This document shows positions 16,607 to 24,457 of a DNA stretch of 47,226 nucleotides, piece after piece. Made by a program: the position numbers and the translations under genes. Origin of the DNA: JAKFEW01 sp036675505 (GTDB lineage: Bacteria > Cyanobacteriota > Sericytochromatia > S15B-MN24 > JAQBPE01); NCBI GenBank assembly GCA_036675505.1, contig JAKFEW010000067.1, forward strand, positions 1-47,226. The letters run 5' to 3'. Every line of letters starts with the position of its first letter. Positions within the stretch are counted from its first letter, which is position 1. The notes under the pieces are model-generated. The model was not told the DNA's origin. It searched no databases and was given only the letters and a program-made list of their open reading frames with translations.

Positions 16607-17089
16607 ATGACCGGCGACCTGCGCCTCCCCAGCTCCGAAGATCAGCCACCTGCGCCGTTGATGCGCATTTTCTTCGGCTGCGGCCAGCGGATCCGGGCGA
16701 TCCTGCACGCTGACGTCCAGTCGCGTGGCCTGGAACGGGAGGAGTTCGACGTGATCGTCTTGCTCGGGCGCGCTGGCGGCAAGACCTGCAAGGAAGTCGC
16801 CGAGCAGGTCCTGGTGCCCAACCCGACCCTCACGCGCACGCTGGCGCGGATGGCCGAGAAGGGCCTCGTGAAATTCGAAAGAGGCGAAAAGGACGCGCGC
16901 CAGAAGGTCGTGTCCCTGACACCCAGCGGCCAGGCGGCGTACGAGCGGGCGTTCTTCCCCCACCTCCAGCTGGTGGACCGGGCGATCGCTCACCTGACCG
17001 CCGATGAACAGGCCGAGCTCGGCCGGTTGTTGAAGAAGCTCGCGGCCGGTTTCACCGCGGAATCAGAGGGAGGGTCCCCCCATGGCTAA
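16607..17089 (+). CDS. MarR family transcriptional regulator
   Basis: A 160-residue winged-helix repressor of the MarR family, which usually dissociates from DNA on binding a phenolic ligand or on cysteine oxidation. Visible: the dimerisation helices at both ends, the recognition region CKEVAEQVLVPNPTLTRTLARM, and the wing FERGEKDARQKVVSLT, a hallmark DxRxxxxxLT signature. A cysteine at about 23 (FFGCGQ) could be a redox sensor. Its stop overlaps the start of the flavin reductase by 8 nt, so the two are co-transcribed and coupled, and its own promoter holds two matching palindromes. It most likely represses this operon and is released by a quinone or electrophile; that ligand is inferred. Confidence 0.93.
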   Translation: MTGDLRLPSSEDQPPAPLMRIFFGCGQRIRAILHADVQSRGLEREEFDVIVLLGRAGGKTCKEVAEQVLVPNPTLTRTLARMAEKGLVKFERGEKDARQKVVSLTPSGQAAYERAFFPHLQLVDRAIAHLTADEQAELGRLLKKLAAGFTAESEGGSPHG

Positions 17090-17654
17090 GATCGGCATCA
17101 TCATCGGCACCACCCGCGATACTCGATTCGGAGATCGGCCCGCGGCCTGGATCCACGAGATCGGCCAGGCCCGCGGCGACTTCGAGTTCGAGCTCGTGGA
17201 CCTGCGCGACTTCCCGCTCCCGTTCTTCAACGAGGTCGCGTCGAACATGTGGACGCCCACCCAGGACGAGGTGGGCCAGCGTTGGCAGCGGAAGGTCGCC
17301 GAGTTCGACGGCTACATCTTCATCACCGCCGAATACAACCACGGGCCGTCCGCCGTGTTGAAGAACGCCCTCGACTTCGCCTTCCCCGAGTGGAACCGCA
17401 AGCCGGTCGCCTTCGTGGGCTACGGCAGCGTGGGCGCGGCCCGGGCGATTTCCCAGCTCGAATCGATCGCGACGGCGTTGCAGATGGTGCCGCTCAGCCG
17501 CGCGGTGCTGATTCAGGGCGGCGACTTCATGGCGGTGCGAAAAGGCGGCAAGCCCCTCACGGAGCTCGCCAACCTTTTCCCCGCGGCGAAGGCAATGCTC
17601 GACGACCTCGCCTGGTGGGTCCAGGCGTTGAAGACCGCGCGGGAAGCCGCCTAG
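17082..17654 (+). CDS. NADPH-dependent FMN reductase / quinone reductase
   Basis: A 190-residue flavodoxin-like oxidoreductase of the FMN_red (ChrR/azoreductase-like) family, reducing quinones, azo compounds or metals with NAD(P)H. The FMN phosphate loop is GTTRDTRFGDRPAAWI (residues 9-24), and the flavin ring-binding signature is TAEYNHGPSAVLKNALDF. The gene overlaps marR by 8 nt, typical of a repressor-detoxification pair. GGAGGG within the end of marR serves as its ribosome site. The next gene (an Old Yellow Enzyme) is convergent, so two flavin enzymes sit tail to tail. Confidence 0.93.
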   Translation: MAKIGIIIGTTRDTRFGDRPAAWIHEIGQARGDFEFELVDLRDFPLPFFNEVASNMWTPTQDEVGQRWQRKVAEFDGYIFITAEYNHGPSAVLKNALDFAFPEWNRKPVAFVGYGSVGAARAISQLESIATALQMVPLSRAVLIQGGDFMAVRKGGKPLTELANLFPAAKAMLDDLAWWVQALKTAREAA

Positions 17655-17670
17655 CGACTGCGGCCGGCCG

Positions 17671-18771
17671 TCAGACGGGATAGTCCGTGTACCCCTTCTC
17701 GCCCGGCGTGTAAAACGTCGCGGGGTCCGGCGCGGCGAGCGGCGCGCCGCGCTGAACCTTGTCCACGAAATCAGGGTTCGCGATGAACGGGCGCCCGAAG
17801 GCCACCAGCTCGCCGAGGCCCGCGTCCAGGTCGCCTGAGGCCCGCTCGGCGTCGTAGCCGCCGGAAAGGATGAAGGTGCCGCGGAAGCGCTCGCGGATCA
17901 GCGCCTTGACCTCCGCAGGCACCGGTGGGGCGCCCAGCGCGCCGTGGTCCACCACGTGGATGTAGGCGAGGCCGAGGTCGCCGAGCTTCGTCGCCAAAAG
18001 CCCGAAGGTCTCGTCGGTGTCGTCGTGCGCCGCCATCCCGTTGAACACCCCGTGGGGCGACACGCGGACGCCGACGCGCTCGGCGCCGATCGCCGCCACC
18101 ACCGCCTGCGCGACCTCCACCGCGAAGCGCACGCGGCCAGCCACGCTGCCGCCGTACGCGTCGTCGCGCTGGTTGGACGCCGGGTTCAGGAACTGGTCGA
18201 TCAGGTACCCGTTCGCCCCATGCAGCTCGACGCCGTCGAAGCCGGCCTCGATAGCCCGCCGGGCGCCGTGGGCGAACGCTTCCACGGCCGCGGCGATGTC
18301 GGCCGCGCTCATCGCCCGCGGCTCGGGGTGGGGCTGCATCTGCTCTTGATCGGTCCACATCGTGCCCGGGGCGGCGATCGCCGACGGCGCGACGAGCTCC
18401 GCACCCGCGGGCAGGTTGAGCGGGTGCCCGATCCGCCCCGTGTGCATCAGCTGCACGAAGATCTTGCCGCCGCCCGCGTGCACGGCGTCCGTGACCTGGC
18501 GCCAGCCAGCGACCTGGGCGTCCGAGTAGATCCCGGGGACGCGCGCGTAGCCGAGGCCGTCAGGCGCCGGCGCGGTGCCCTCCGTGACGATCAGGCCGGC
18601 GCCCGCGCGCAAGCCGTAATAGCGCACCATCAGCTCGTTCGGGACGTTGTCGATTGCCCGGGAGCGCGTCATCGGCGCCATCACCACGCGGTTGGCGAGC
18701 GTGAGCGGGCCGAGCTGGAAGGGGGTGAACAACCGGGTCTGTTGCTGGACCGACAGGGGTTGGGCCGTCAT
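17671..18771 (-). CDS. Old Yellow Enzyme family alkene reductase
   Basis: A 366-residue FMN-dependent NAD(P)H oxidoreductase of the NemA/OYE family, reducing electrophilic C=C bonds or nitro compounds in the cytoplasm. The start of the TIM barrel is visible (LFTPFQLGPLTLANRVVMAPMTRSRA), then the substrate-binding HGANGYLIDQF with the catalytic His region, NQRDDAYGGS, and the C-terminal phosphate loop FILSGGYD and AFGRPFIANPD. Length is typical. The ATG at 18771 follows AGAGGAG; a longer frame to 18825 has no ribosome site. Its promoter carries a palindrome-like site shared with the YceI gene 1.7 kb away. Confidence 0.94.
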   Translation of the reverse strand: MTAQPLSVQQQTRLFTPFQLGPLTLANRVVMAPMTRSRAIDNVPNELMVRYYGLRAGAGLIVTEGTAPAPDGLGYARVPGIYSDAQVAGWRQVTDAVHAGGGKIFVQLMHTGRIGHPLNLPAGAELVAPSAIAAPGTMWTDQEQMQPHPEPRAMSAADIAAAVEAFAHGARRAIEAGFDGVELHGANGYLIDQFLNPASNQRDDAYGGSVAGRVRFAVEVAQAVVAAIGAERVGVRVSPHGVFNGMAAHDDTDETFGLLATKLGDLGLAYIHVVDHGALGAPPVPAEVKALIRERFRGTFILSGGYDAERASGDLDAGLGELVAFGRPFIANPDFVDKVQRGAPLAAPDPATFYTPGEKGYTDYPV

Positions 18772-18786
18772 CGGAGGACTCCTCTT

Positions 18787-18844
18787 GATTCTACGTAAAC
18801 CTATCTTGCGTATGGAGCATATCATTAGTAAGTGGCGTGTGCAA
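18787..18844 (-). promoter_or_regulatory. Promoter and operator-like site of the Old Yellow Enzyme gene
   Basis: On the minus strand TTGCAC (18844-18839), 17 nt, TATGCT (18821-18816) forms a plausible sigma-70 promoter. Downstream, GGTTTACGTAGAATC (18801-18787) resembles the operators CTACGTAG and GTTCTACATAGAAC before the YceI gene at 20477-20514. A common repressor is likely; it is not obviously encoded in the window. Confidence 0.6.
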
Positions 18845-18884
18845 GGTAATTTTCGCGGGCACGGTGCGGTCGAGCAAGCGGGGT

Positions 18885-19922
18885 ATGAGTTCTACAAAGG
18901 CGATGACGGCCATGCGGATTCAGAGCTCCGGACCAGACCTCAAACCACCCGGCGGGCCCCAGCCCCCCGTAGCCGCCGGCGGGGGCAGGCCAGCGGCAGC
19001 GGTCGTCGCGCGGGACACCGCCCCGCCCTCGCGCCCGCGGCTCACCGGCGCGTTCCTGCAGCTCGGTCAGCGCGAGCAGGACGAGGCGCCGGCCGCGATG
19101 GTCGCGCGGCTCACGGCCATGAAGGCCGCCGGCATGACCACGGTGATCATCCAGTACAGCGGCCACAACGGCACGGACCTCGGCGCTGCCACCGAGAAGG
19201 TGCTCGCGGCAGCCGACCGCCTCGGCATGAAAGTCTGGGTCGGCGCCCCGCTCGATGAAACCCACTGGTGGACGCGCAGCTGGTCGCCCGCCTTCCTGCG
19301 GGCGCTCACGCCGCCGAACGTGGACGCCGTGAAGGCGATCGTCGCCAAGGTGGCGGATCACCCGTCGCTCGCAGGCCTCTACCTGCCCTACGAGACCAGC
19401 GGTCTGGCCTCGCCCTGGGCGATGGGCGACTTCTACGGTGCCCTGGCGCAGGCCGCCAAGGAGGCCCGGCCGGGGCTGCCCGTCATGATCTCGCCGTACA
19501 GCAACCTCGAGCCCGGGCGCCCCCTCTCGCTGCCGTCGTGGTTGCAACAGTGGTGGTGGGGCGTGGTGCTCGGGCGGGCCAAGGTCGACGTGTTGGCCTG
19601 GCAGGACGGCGTGGGCGGCACGGACGCGCAGCTGAAGCGCATCGACCACGACCTCGGGGCGATCGCCCGGGCCGCGAAGCGGCATGACGTAGCGCTCTGG
19701 GCCAACGTGGAGGCCTTCGACCGCACCTCGCCGCTGAATCGCCCCTTCGAGGCGACCAGCGCCCCCTTCGACCGCCTCCAGCGCCAGCTGGCGGCCGTGG
19801 CGCCGTACACGAAGGACATCGTGTGCTTCGACTTCAACGACTACATGGACCCGGCCGCCGGCGACGCCCAGGCGCGCCTCTACGAGGCGTATTCGGCCTA
19901 CGTGAAGCAACCGGACCCCTAA
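18885..19922 (+). CDS. DUF4434-like TIM-barrel protein
   Basis: A protein of about 345 residues resembling DUF4434 proteins, which have a glycoside-hydrolase-like TIM barrel: RLTGAFLQLGQRE at the first strand, MKAAGMTTVIIQYSGHNG, WVGAPLDETHWW, LAGLYLPYETSG with an acidic residue at the expected catalytic strand, PVMISPYSN, and VALWANVEAFD. A sugar-related hydrolase role is inferred from the fold only. The N-terminal ~50 residues are Pro/Gly-rich and not a clear signal peptide. The start is uncertain: ATGs at 18837, 18885, 18903 and 18912 are in frame and none has a strong ribosome site. Divergent from the Old Yellow Enzyme. Confidence 0.75.
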   Translation: MSSTKAMTAMRIQSSGPDLKPPGGPQPPVAAGGGRPAAAVVARDTAPPSRPRLTGAFLQLGQREQDEAPAAMVARLTAMKAAGMTTVIIQYSGHNGTDLGAATEKVLAAADRLGMKVWVGAPLDETHWWTRSWSPAFLRALTPPNVDAVKAIVAKVADHPSLAGLYLPYETSGLASPWAMGDFYGALAQAAKEARPGLPVMISPYSNLEPGRPLSLPSWLQQWWWGVVLGRAKVDVLAWQDGVGGTDAQLKRIDHDLGAIARAAKRHDVALWANVEAFDRTSPLNRPFEATSAPFDRLQRQLAAVAPYTKDIVCFDFNDYMDPAAGDAQARLYEAYSAYVKQPDP

Positions 19923-19970
19923 AAAGGAGCGCCTGAGGCGCCACCGGTGTCCCGGACGGCGGTGAACGCG

Positions 19971-20411
19971 TCAGAAGAGTTCCTCGGCCAGCGCGACGAT
20001 GATGCCCGCAGGGCCTCGCATGTAGCAGAGCCTGTACAAGTTCTCGTATTGGGCCACTTCACCGACGAGTTCGGCGCCGAAGGCGCGCATGCGAGCGACA
20101 GTGTCGTCGACGCTTTCGACGGTAAACATGACGCTCCGGAGGCCCAGCGCGTTCGGCGGTGCGATCGCCGGTTCGATCTCGACCAGTTTTGGATGGCGAA
20201 ACTTCGTCAGCTCAAGCCGCCCGTGCCCATCTGGGGTCCGCATCATCACGATGTCGACCTGGACACCTTCGAGCCTGTTGATGCGGTCCACCCACTCTCC
20301 CTCGACCGCCGCCTCACCTTCCTGCTCCAAACCGAGCTCGGAAAAGAAAGCGATAGCGGCTGCAAGGTCGTCGACGACGACGCTGACGTGGTCCAGTCTC
20401 TTGATCGTCAT
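19971..20411 (-). CDS. VOC family protein
   Basis: A 146-residue glyoxalase/dioxygenase-fold protein with a clear pair of beta-alpha-beta-beta-beta modules: RLDHVSVVVDDLAAAIAFF at the start with metal-ligand type H8, RLELTKF as the middle strand with E, and ALGLRSVMFTVESVDDTVA and GPAGIIVALAEE at the end. The last E of the EE tail is at the usual second metal position. Close in form to lactoylglutathione-lyase-like proteins of unknown substrate. It converges on the DUF4434 gene and its start backs onto the YceI promoter. Confidence 0.88.
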   Translation of the reverse strand: MTIKRLDHVSVVVDDLAAAIAFFSELGLEQEGEAAVEGEWVDRINRLEGVQVDIVMMRTPDGHGRLELTKFRHPKLVEIEPAIAPPNALGLRSVMFTVESVDDTVARMRAFGAELVGEVAQYENLYRLCYMRGPAGIIVALAEELF

Positions 20412-20464
20412 GTCCCCAGATTATCACGCCCTCGGCCCGGAGGCGCTTCAAGAAGACTTCGGTG

Positions 20465-20514
20465 TTGACTTTACTTCTACGTAGGTCTACTATGGATTTA
20501 GTTCTACATAGAAC
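20465..20514 (+). promoter_or_regulatory. YceI promoter with two palindromic operators
   Basis: TTGACT (20465-20470), 17 nt, TACTAT (20488-20493). CTACGTAG (20477-20484) lies in the spacer, and GTTCTA-ca-TAGAAC (20501-20514), a 14-bp palindrome, covers the expected transcription start. A related site lies before the Old Yellow Enzyme gene. The arrangement fits repression. Confidence 0.75.
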
Positions 20515-20545
20515 GTTAAGCCACCCCGCCAGAAAGGATGTCCCC

Positions 20546-21094
20546 ATGCCCTGGATCATCGACACCGTCCACACCCACATCGGCTTCTCGGTCAAGCACA
20601 TGATGGTCTCGACCGTCCGCGGCCAGTTCCGGACCTACACCGGCACGCTCGACCTGGACGACCAGGACTTCACGCGCTCGTCGTTCGAAGGCGAGATCGA
20701 CGTCGCGAGCGTCGACACCGGCAACACGGATCGCGACAACCACCTGCGCACCAACGACTTCTTCGACGTGCCCAACCACCCCAAGATGACCTTCAAGAGC
20801 ACGCGCATCGAACGCACCGGCGACGACACCTTCGTGGTCCACGGCGACCTCACGTTGCGCGGCGTCACGAAGCCTGTCGCGCTCGACGTCGAGTACGGCG
20901 GCGTCGCGAAGAGCCCCTACGGCCAGACCCTCGTGGGCTTCAGCGCCCGGACGACCATCAACCGCAAGGACTTCGGCGTGAGCTTCAACGCGCTCCTGGA
21001 GACGGGCGGCGTGGCGGTGAGCGACAAGGTCAAGCTCGAGCTCGACGTCGAGGCGGTGCTCCAGACGGTCGCTGCGCCCGTGGCCGCCGGCTGA
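20546..21094 (+). CDS. YceI family protein
   Basis: A 182-residue lipocalin-like YceI-domain protein that would bind an isoprenoid or fatty-acid-like ligand. It starts directly with the domain (WIIDTVHTHIGFSVKHMMVSTVRG) and shows the family marks IDVASVDTGNTDRDNHLRTNDFFDVPNHPKM-type block (residues ~55-85) and DLTLRGVTKPV. There is no signal peptide, so this is the cytoplasmic form common beside stress regulators. ATG at 20546 follows AGAAAGGA; the in-frame ATG at 20462 lies before the promoter. A truncated methyltransferase gene begins on the other strand immediately after its stop. Confidence 0.93.
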   Translation: MPWIIDTVHTHIGFSVKHMMVSTVRGQFRTYTGTLDLDDQDFTRSSFEGEIDVASVDTGNTDRDNHLRTNDFFDVPNHPKMTFKSTRIERTGDDTFVVHGDLTLRGVTKPVALDVEYGGVAKSPYGQTLVGFSARTTINRKDFGVSFNALLETGGVAVSDKVKLELDVEAVLQTVAAPVAAG

Positions 21095-21302
21095 TCGCGC
21101 GCGTCCGTGCGACAGCCAGGAGCTCGGGGTTCGCGTCGACCCCGGTCACCCGCGCCCCGCGATCCGTGAGGTCCGCCGCCTGATCGCCCATGGCACAGCC
21201 CAGGTCGAGCACGTGGTCCCCCGGCGTGAGCGGCAGCGCGTCGTAGATGCGCGCCCAACTGCGCCAGGCGTATTGGCGGCGGTAATCCTCTGCGAGCGAC
21301 AT
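21030..21302 (-). pseudogene. Truncated class I SAM methyltransferase
   Basis: The first 69 codons read as a good N-terminus of a SAM-dependent methyltransferase: a helical start, then VLDLGCAMGDQAADL (motif I, SAM-binding glycine loop) and VTGVDANPELL (motif II, acidic residue for the ribose). After VARTRA the frame runs antisense into the YceI gene and becomes Arg/Pro-rich junk to a stop at 21030. The remaining ~130 residues of the fold are absent. The homology ends at about 21096, two bases from the YceI stop codon, so a deletion or insertion joined the two genes here. It is unlikely to be an active enzyme. Confidence 0.7.
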
Positions 21303-21310
21303 CGGCCGGC

Positions 21311-21721
21311 TCAGGGCGCGATGATTTTACCGAAAGCCGCTTCGGAGACCGGGCTCCCGTCGTGCCAGCGGATCAGCGCGCCGCTCTTTGTGACCTGTTT
21401 GACCGTCCCCGGATAGAACTGTCCCGTCTTCCAGATCGCGAGGACGTCGGCGCCTTCCTTCAACTCTTTCTGCGTGAGCGGCTTCTTGACCTCGTTTCGC
21501 GGCAGCGTGGCCTCGGTCTGGTCGTAGTAGCGCACCTTCACCTCATCGCCGTCATGCGAGAGCACGGTGGCCAGGTACCAGTGGGTCTTCTCCTTCGCGC
21601 CCACCTCCGTCCCCTTGGCGAGCTTTTCGGCGCAGCCGGCGGTGAGCATGGCGGCGGCCACGAGGCCGGCGAGGAACACCCGGGCAGGGCGACGAAGGGA
21701 GTGGGCGGGTGAAAGAGGCAT
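21311..21721 (-). CDS. Lipoprotein with tandem Tudor/SH3-like beta domains
   Basis: A 136-residue predicted lipoprotein. The N-terminus MPLSPAHSLRRPARVFL, a hydrophobic core and LTAGC at residues 25-29 give a strong lipobox. The mature part contains two similar short beta-barrel-like repeats, HWYLATVLSHDGDEVKVRYYD and then DVLAIWKTGQFYPGTVKQ with ALIRWHDGSP, which look like Tudor/agenet-type small barrels. Such folds bind peptides or nucleic acids in eukaryotes; the function on a bacterial surface is unknown. GAGGAG precedes the ATG at 21721; the longer frame to 21793 would bury the signal peptide. It lies between two decayed genes. Confidence 0.75.
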   Translation of the reverse strand: MPLSPAHSLRRPARVFLAGLVAAAMLTAGCAEKLAKGTEVGAKEKTHWYLATVLSHDGDEVKVRYYDQTEATLPRNEVKKPLTQKELKEGADVLAIWKTGQFYPGTVKQVTKSGALIRWHDGSPVSEAAFGKIIAP

Positions 21722-21812
21722 CAGCGCTCCTCGGGCAAGCGGGACGACGACGAGGGGTTTCGGCATACGCTCTATACCCAATCGCGCCAGCAACCAGAGG
21801 TTTGCCGGACGC

Positions 21813-22198
21813 TCAGCCGTTCTCGAACGTGACGCCGAGCCGGTCGAGGATCTTGGGCCAGCCGGGCCGCATTCCCTCGACCGCTTGCTTCGCGAGCGGC
21901 GGCGTGAGGTCGAAGCCCTCGTGGGTGAGCTCGAGGCGGGTGCCGTTCCCCTCGGGCGTCAGCCGCCAGGTGATCAGCGTGGTGCAAGGGTAAGAAAATG
22001 GGCGACCGCCCCGACCTCGTCGCGCTGGCCCAGGCGCTCGCGAATGAAGACCACCGGGGGGTCGTTGCGCACGGTGGGCTCGGCGACGAGGCCGATGACC
22101 CAGTGACCCTCCGCCGTCTCGTCGCCAACCCCGCCTGGGCCAGCCTTCCGCTTCGAGGCGGCTGCCTCAGAGGCAGCGGAGCGGAGTGCGTTCAGCAC
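21813..22198 (-). pseudogene. Decayed SRPBCC/AHSA1-type gene
   Basis: Reading leftward, one frame (from 22198) gives EGHWVIGLVAEPTVRNDPPV and then stops; a second frame from about 21995 gives TTLITWRLTPEGNGTRLEL followed by THEGFDLTPP and ends at 21813. The second part is a clear C-terminus of an AHSA1/SRPBCC domain. The two parts need a frameshift near 21990 to join, and the expected N-terminal helix is missing. On the plus strand a frame ending at about 22291 also looks protein-like (DGEEDERYERLAKRLG). No intact gene can be supported in 21722-22365. Confidence 0.45.
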
Positions 22199-22365
22199 CT
22201 CGCAGCTGGACGGTGAGGAAGACGAGCGCTACGAGCGCTTGGCGAAGCGCCTCGGGGCTGCGTACGCCGGGGGCCGCCAGCTGGGAAATTGAACGAACCC
22301 TCGCTTGACCGGCAGGTCGAACACATGTTCCAATTCAAGGTCCGGCAAATCGATTCGGAGGGACA

Positions 22366-23151
22366 ATGACAACCACTACACTCACCCGCCTCCTCGGCAA
22401 GGTCGTCTGGCGCGAGCTGATGACCAAAGACTTCGAGGGTGCGAAGAAATTCTACGGCGCGCTGTTTGGCTGGAACTGGCAAGAAATGCCGATCGGCGAC
22501 ACCGGGATGACCTATACGATCATCCTCGCCGGCGAGACCGGCGTCGGCGGCATGATGGATGCGTCCAAGCTGCCCAACAGCGAGCAGATTCCGTCGCACT
22601 GGCTGGCGTATGTCTCGGTCGCCGACGTCGACGCGGCCGCCAAGAAGGCCCAGGACCTCGGTGGCAAGCTGCTGGCGGGCCCGGACGACATCCCCAACGT
22701 CGGCCGCTTCGCGGTGGTGCAAGACCCGCAGGGCGGTGTGATCGCGCCGTTCCACCACATCCAGGGCGACATGCCCGACGACGCGATGCCCGGCATCGGG
22801 GAGTTCTGCTGGGAGCAGTTGAACACGGGCGATTCGGAGGCCGCCACCGAGTTCTACACGGCGGTTTTCGGCTGGACGACCGCCAAGATGGAAGGCGCCG
22901 AGATGACGCTGTTCGAACGAGAGAATGGCGACAAGCAGGTGGCCTCGATCTTCCCGGCACCTCCCGGCGTGCCGGCACACTGGCTGACCTACGTCGTGGT
23001 CGAGAGCCTCGATGCGGCGAACGCCCGGGTCAAGGAATTGGGCGGCCAGGTGCACCTGGACAAGGTGCCCGTGCATGGCATCGGCTCGTTCTCCGTTTGC
23101 CAGGACCCGCAAGGCGCGCCTATCTGCCTGTTCGAGTCCGAACGAGCCTAG
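22366..23151 (+). CDS. Two-domain VOC family protein
   Basis: A 261-residue protein with two complete VOC domains. The first starts GKVVWRELMTKDFEGAKKFY (residues ~11-30), with a second copy, GEFCWEQLNTGDSEAATEFY, near residue 145. Both end in the signature VVQDPQGGVIAPF or VCQDPQGAPICLF. This fused form, with W-E-L and FGW signatures, is widespread next to regulators and is annotated as glyoxalase-like or hydroxylase-like; substrates are unknown. GGAGGG lies just before the ATG. It is a single gene closed by the hairpin at 23163-23188. Confidence 0.92.
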   Translation: MTTTTLTRLLGKVVWRELMTKDFEGAKKFYGALFGWNWQEMPIGDTGMTYTIILAGETGVGGMMDASKLPNSEQIPSHWLAYVSVADVDAAAKKAQDLGGKLLAGPDDIPNVGRFAVVQDPQGGVIAPFHHIQGDMPDDAMPGIGEFCWEQLNTGDSEAATEFYTAVFGWTTAKMEGAEMTLFERENGDKQVASIFPAPPGVPAHWLTYVVVESLDAANARVKELGGQVHLDKVPVHGIGSFSVCQDPQGAPICLFESERA

Positions 23152-23162
23152 ACACCCGCGCT

Positions 23163-23188
23163 CGGGGCCCCTCATCGGAGGGGCCCCG
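23163..23188 (+). terminator. Terminator-like hairpin
   Basis: CGGGGCCCCTC (23163-23173) pairs perfectly with GAGGGGCCCCG (23178-23188) across ATCG, 11 nt after the two-domain VOC gene. There is no T-run. Confidence 0.65.
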
Positions 23189-23237
23189 ACGGTCAGATGG
23201 ATGCAGCTCCGCCGTTGAAGGCGATTGCCCAAGCTGC

Positions 23238-23672
23238 TCACGAAGGACTTCTATTGGACAGGCTCGCCGCCCTTCTAAGAATCCCCAAAATCAAGCCAGC
23301 CTCGAACGCCGCCGCGACGTTCCCTTCGGAGAACCGCTCCTGGCGGAAGAGTGCGGTGAGGAGCCTGCCGATCTGCATCGCCGTGGCATTCTCCAGGGCG
23401 TCGGGGTCGTGTAGCGAAATGGCCTCCTCGGTTGCGAGCCAGGCGGGCCAATCGAACGCCTCGATCCAACCACCATCGTGGAGCGCACGCTGAAACTCAT
23501 CCATCAGCGGAGAGAATTGGAACCAGGGCATTTGCTGCGTGCCATCCGCACGCGGCTCCAGGCCCATCCACTGCCCAGGTATCGCGTCCGGCTGCTCGAA
23601 ACGGGCCAGGAAGCCGGCCAACAGCGCAAGTTGAGCGGGCGACCTTTCTAGTTGCACTTCTTCCCGAGACAT
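23238..23672 (-). CDS. DUF6508-like protein
   Basis: A 144-residue acidic helical protein resembling DUF6508. Its typical blocks are visible: MPWFQFSPLMDEFQRAL, GGWIEAFDWPAWLATEEA, IGRLLTALFRQERFSEGN and the end FEAGLILGILRRAAS. The family is broad and of unknown function. It converges on the two-domain VOC gene. ATG at 23672 is the first codon; no strong Shine-Dalgarno is visible, and an internal start would break the conserved N-terminal helix. Confidence 0.75.
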   Translation of the reverse strand: MSREEVQLERSPAQLALLAGFLARFEQPDAIPGQWMGLEPRADGTQQMPWFQFSPLMDEFQRALHDGGWIEAFDWPAWLATEEAISLHDPDALENATAMQIGRLLTALFRQERFSEGNVAAAFEAGLILGILRRAASLSNRSPS

Positions 23673-24026
23673 CCAGGTTCCCCGTATCGTGCGGTCATCT
23701 ATCTACCAAAATACAACGGGGCGCCTATTTCCCGCCCGGTTCGGGCGAGAGCTTCTCAGAAACGGCGTCGCCGAAAACCTCGCGCGAGCGACGCGCGAAG
23801 GGCGAGCCCTGGAGTTCCAGCACGCCGATGTAGCCGTCGAGCTCCTCGGCCAGGCTGTTGCCCAACAATTCGTCGCAACGCCTCTTCATGGCGTCGCGAA
23901 TCAGGTGGAGGCCTTCAAGCCGGCCGCTCGGGCCGCCCGGTCGAGCCGCTCGGCCTGGACGGCGCCGAGGTGGTGGCCGAACCGCGACCTCTACGTCTCC
24001 GACAACTTCAACCACCGCGCGCGCCC
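23673..24026. other. Stretch without an intact gene; decayed fragments
   Basis: No complete gene. On the minus strand a 54-codon frame (23889 to 23725) is protein-like (MKRRCDELLGNSLAEELDGY) but has no ribosome site. On the plus strand around 23970-24020 the words DLYVSDNFNHRAR resemble one blade of an NHL beta-propeller, like those of the lipoproteins at 30736-36723, but stops and frame breaks surround it. It probably holds remnants of one or two lost genes. Confidence 0.35.
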
Positions 24027-24416
24027 TCATCGGCGCTCGAGGATCGCCCCCCGGCCGAACGCCCGACGCTTCCAGGCGCCGCGTTTCTGAGCCACCCCGC
24101 GGGCCTTGCTCGGCGCCGCGCCCGAGTTCCCCGGCCCGACCCCGGCCCCGGTGACGGCCCGGGAGGCCCGCTCGACCGCACGTGACGGGTTGTGTTCAGC
24201 GAGGGTCGCCTTGATCTTGCGCAGCCCCGCCGGGCCCACCTTGCCGCGCAGCTCGCCCGCCAGGGCGCCCACCCGCGCGGGCGCCGCCTTCAAGGGGGCG
24301 GGCAGCGCGGACATGACGGGCGCCTGGACGATCGCGAACGTTCCGGCGCCGGCGGTCAGCAGCGCGAGCGTTGCGGCGACGGCTATTTGACGGGTGCTGA
24401 GGGAAGGCAAGGCCAT
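24027..24416 (-). CDS. Small membrane-anchored protein, paralogue of the 33569 gene
   Basis: A 129-residue protein of unknown function. It starts MALPSLSTRQIAVAATLALL, with a single hydrophobic N-terminal segment, then a conserved block shared with the protein at 33569-33937: APVMSALPAPLKAAPARVGA, LAGELRGKVGPAG, LRKIKATLAEHNP. The C-terminal ~50 residues are basic and Gly/Ala-rich, absent from the paralogue. Two copies 9 kb apart with the same signal-anchor and central block define a small family. GGAG at 8-nt spacing supports the ATG at 24416; the longer frame is Arg-rich and has no site. Confidence 0.7.
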   Translation of the reverse strand: MALPSLSTRQIAVAATLALLTAGAGTFAIVQAPVMSALPAPLKAAPARVGALAGELRGKVGPAGLRKIKATLAEHNPSRAVERASRAVTGAGVGPGNSGAAPSKARGVAQKRGAWKRRAFGRGAILERR

Positions 24417-24457
24417 GGGTGAATCTCCATGCCTGCTTCTAACCCCGCCATAAGGGG

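Noticed and set aside
22120..22291. Plus-strand gene ending DGEEDERYERLAKRLG
   Set aside because: Protein-like end but no start or ribosome site found; overlaps the decayed AHSA1 gene.
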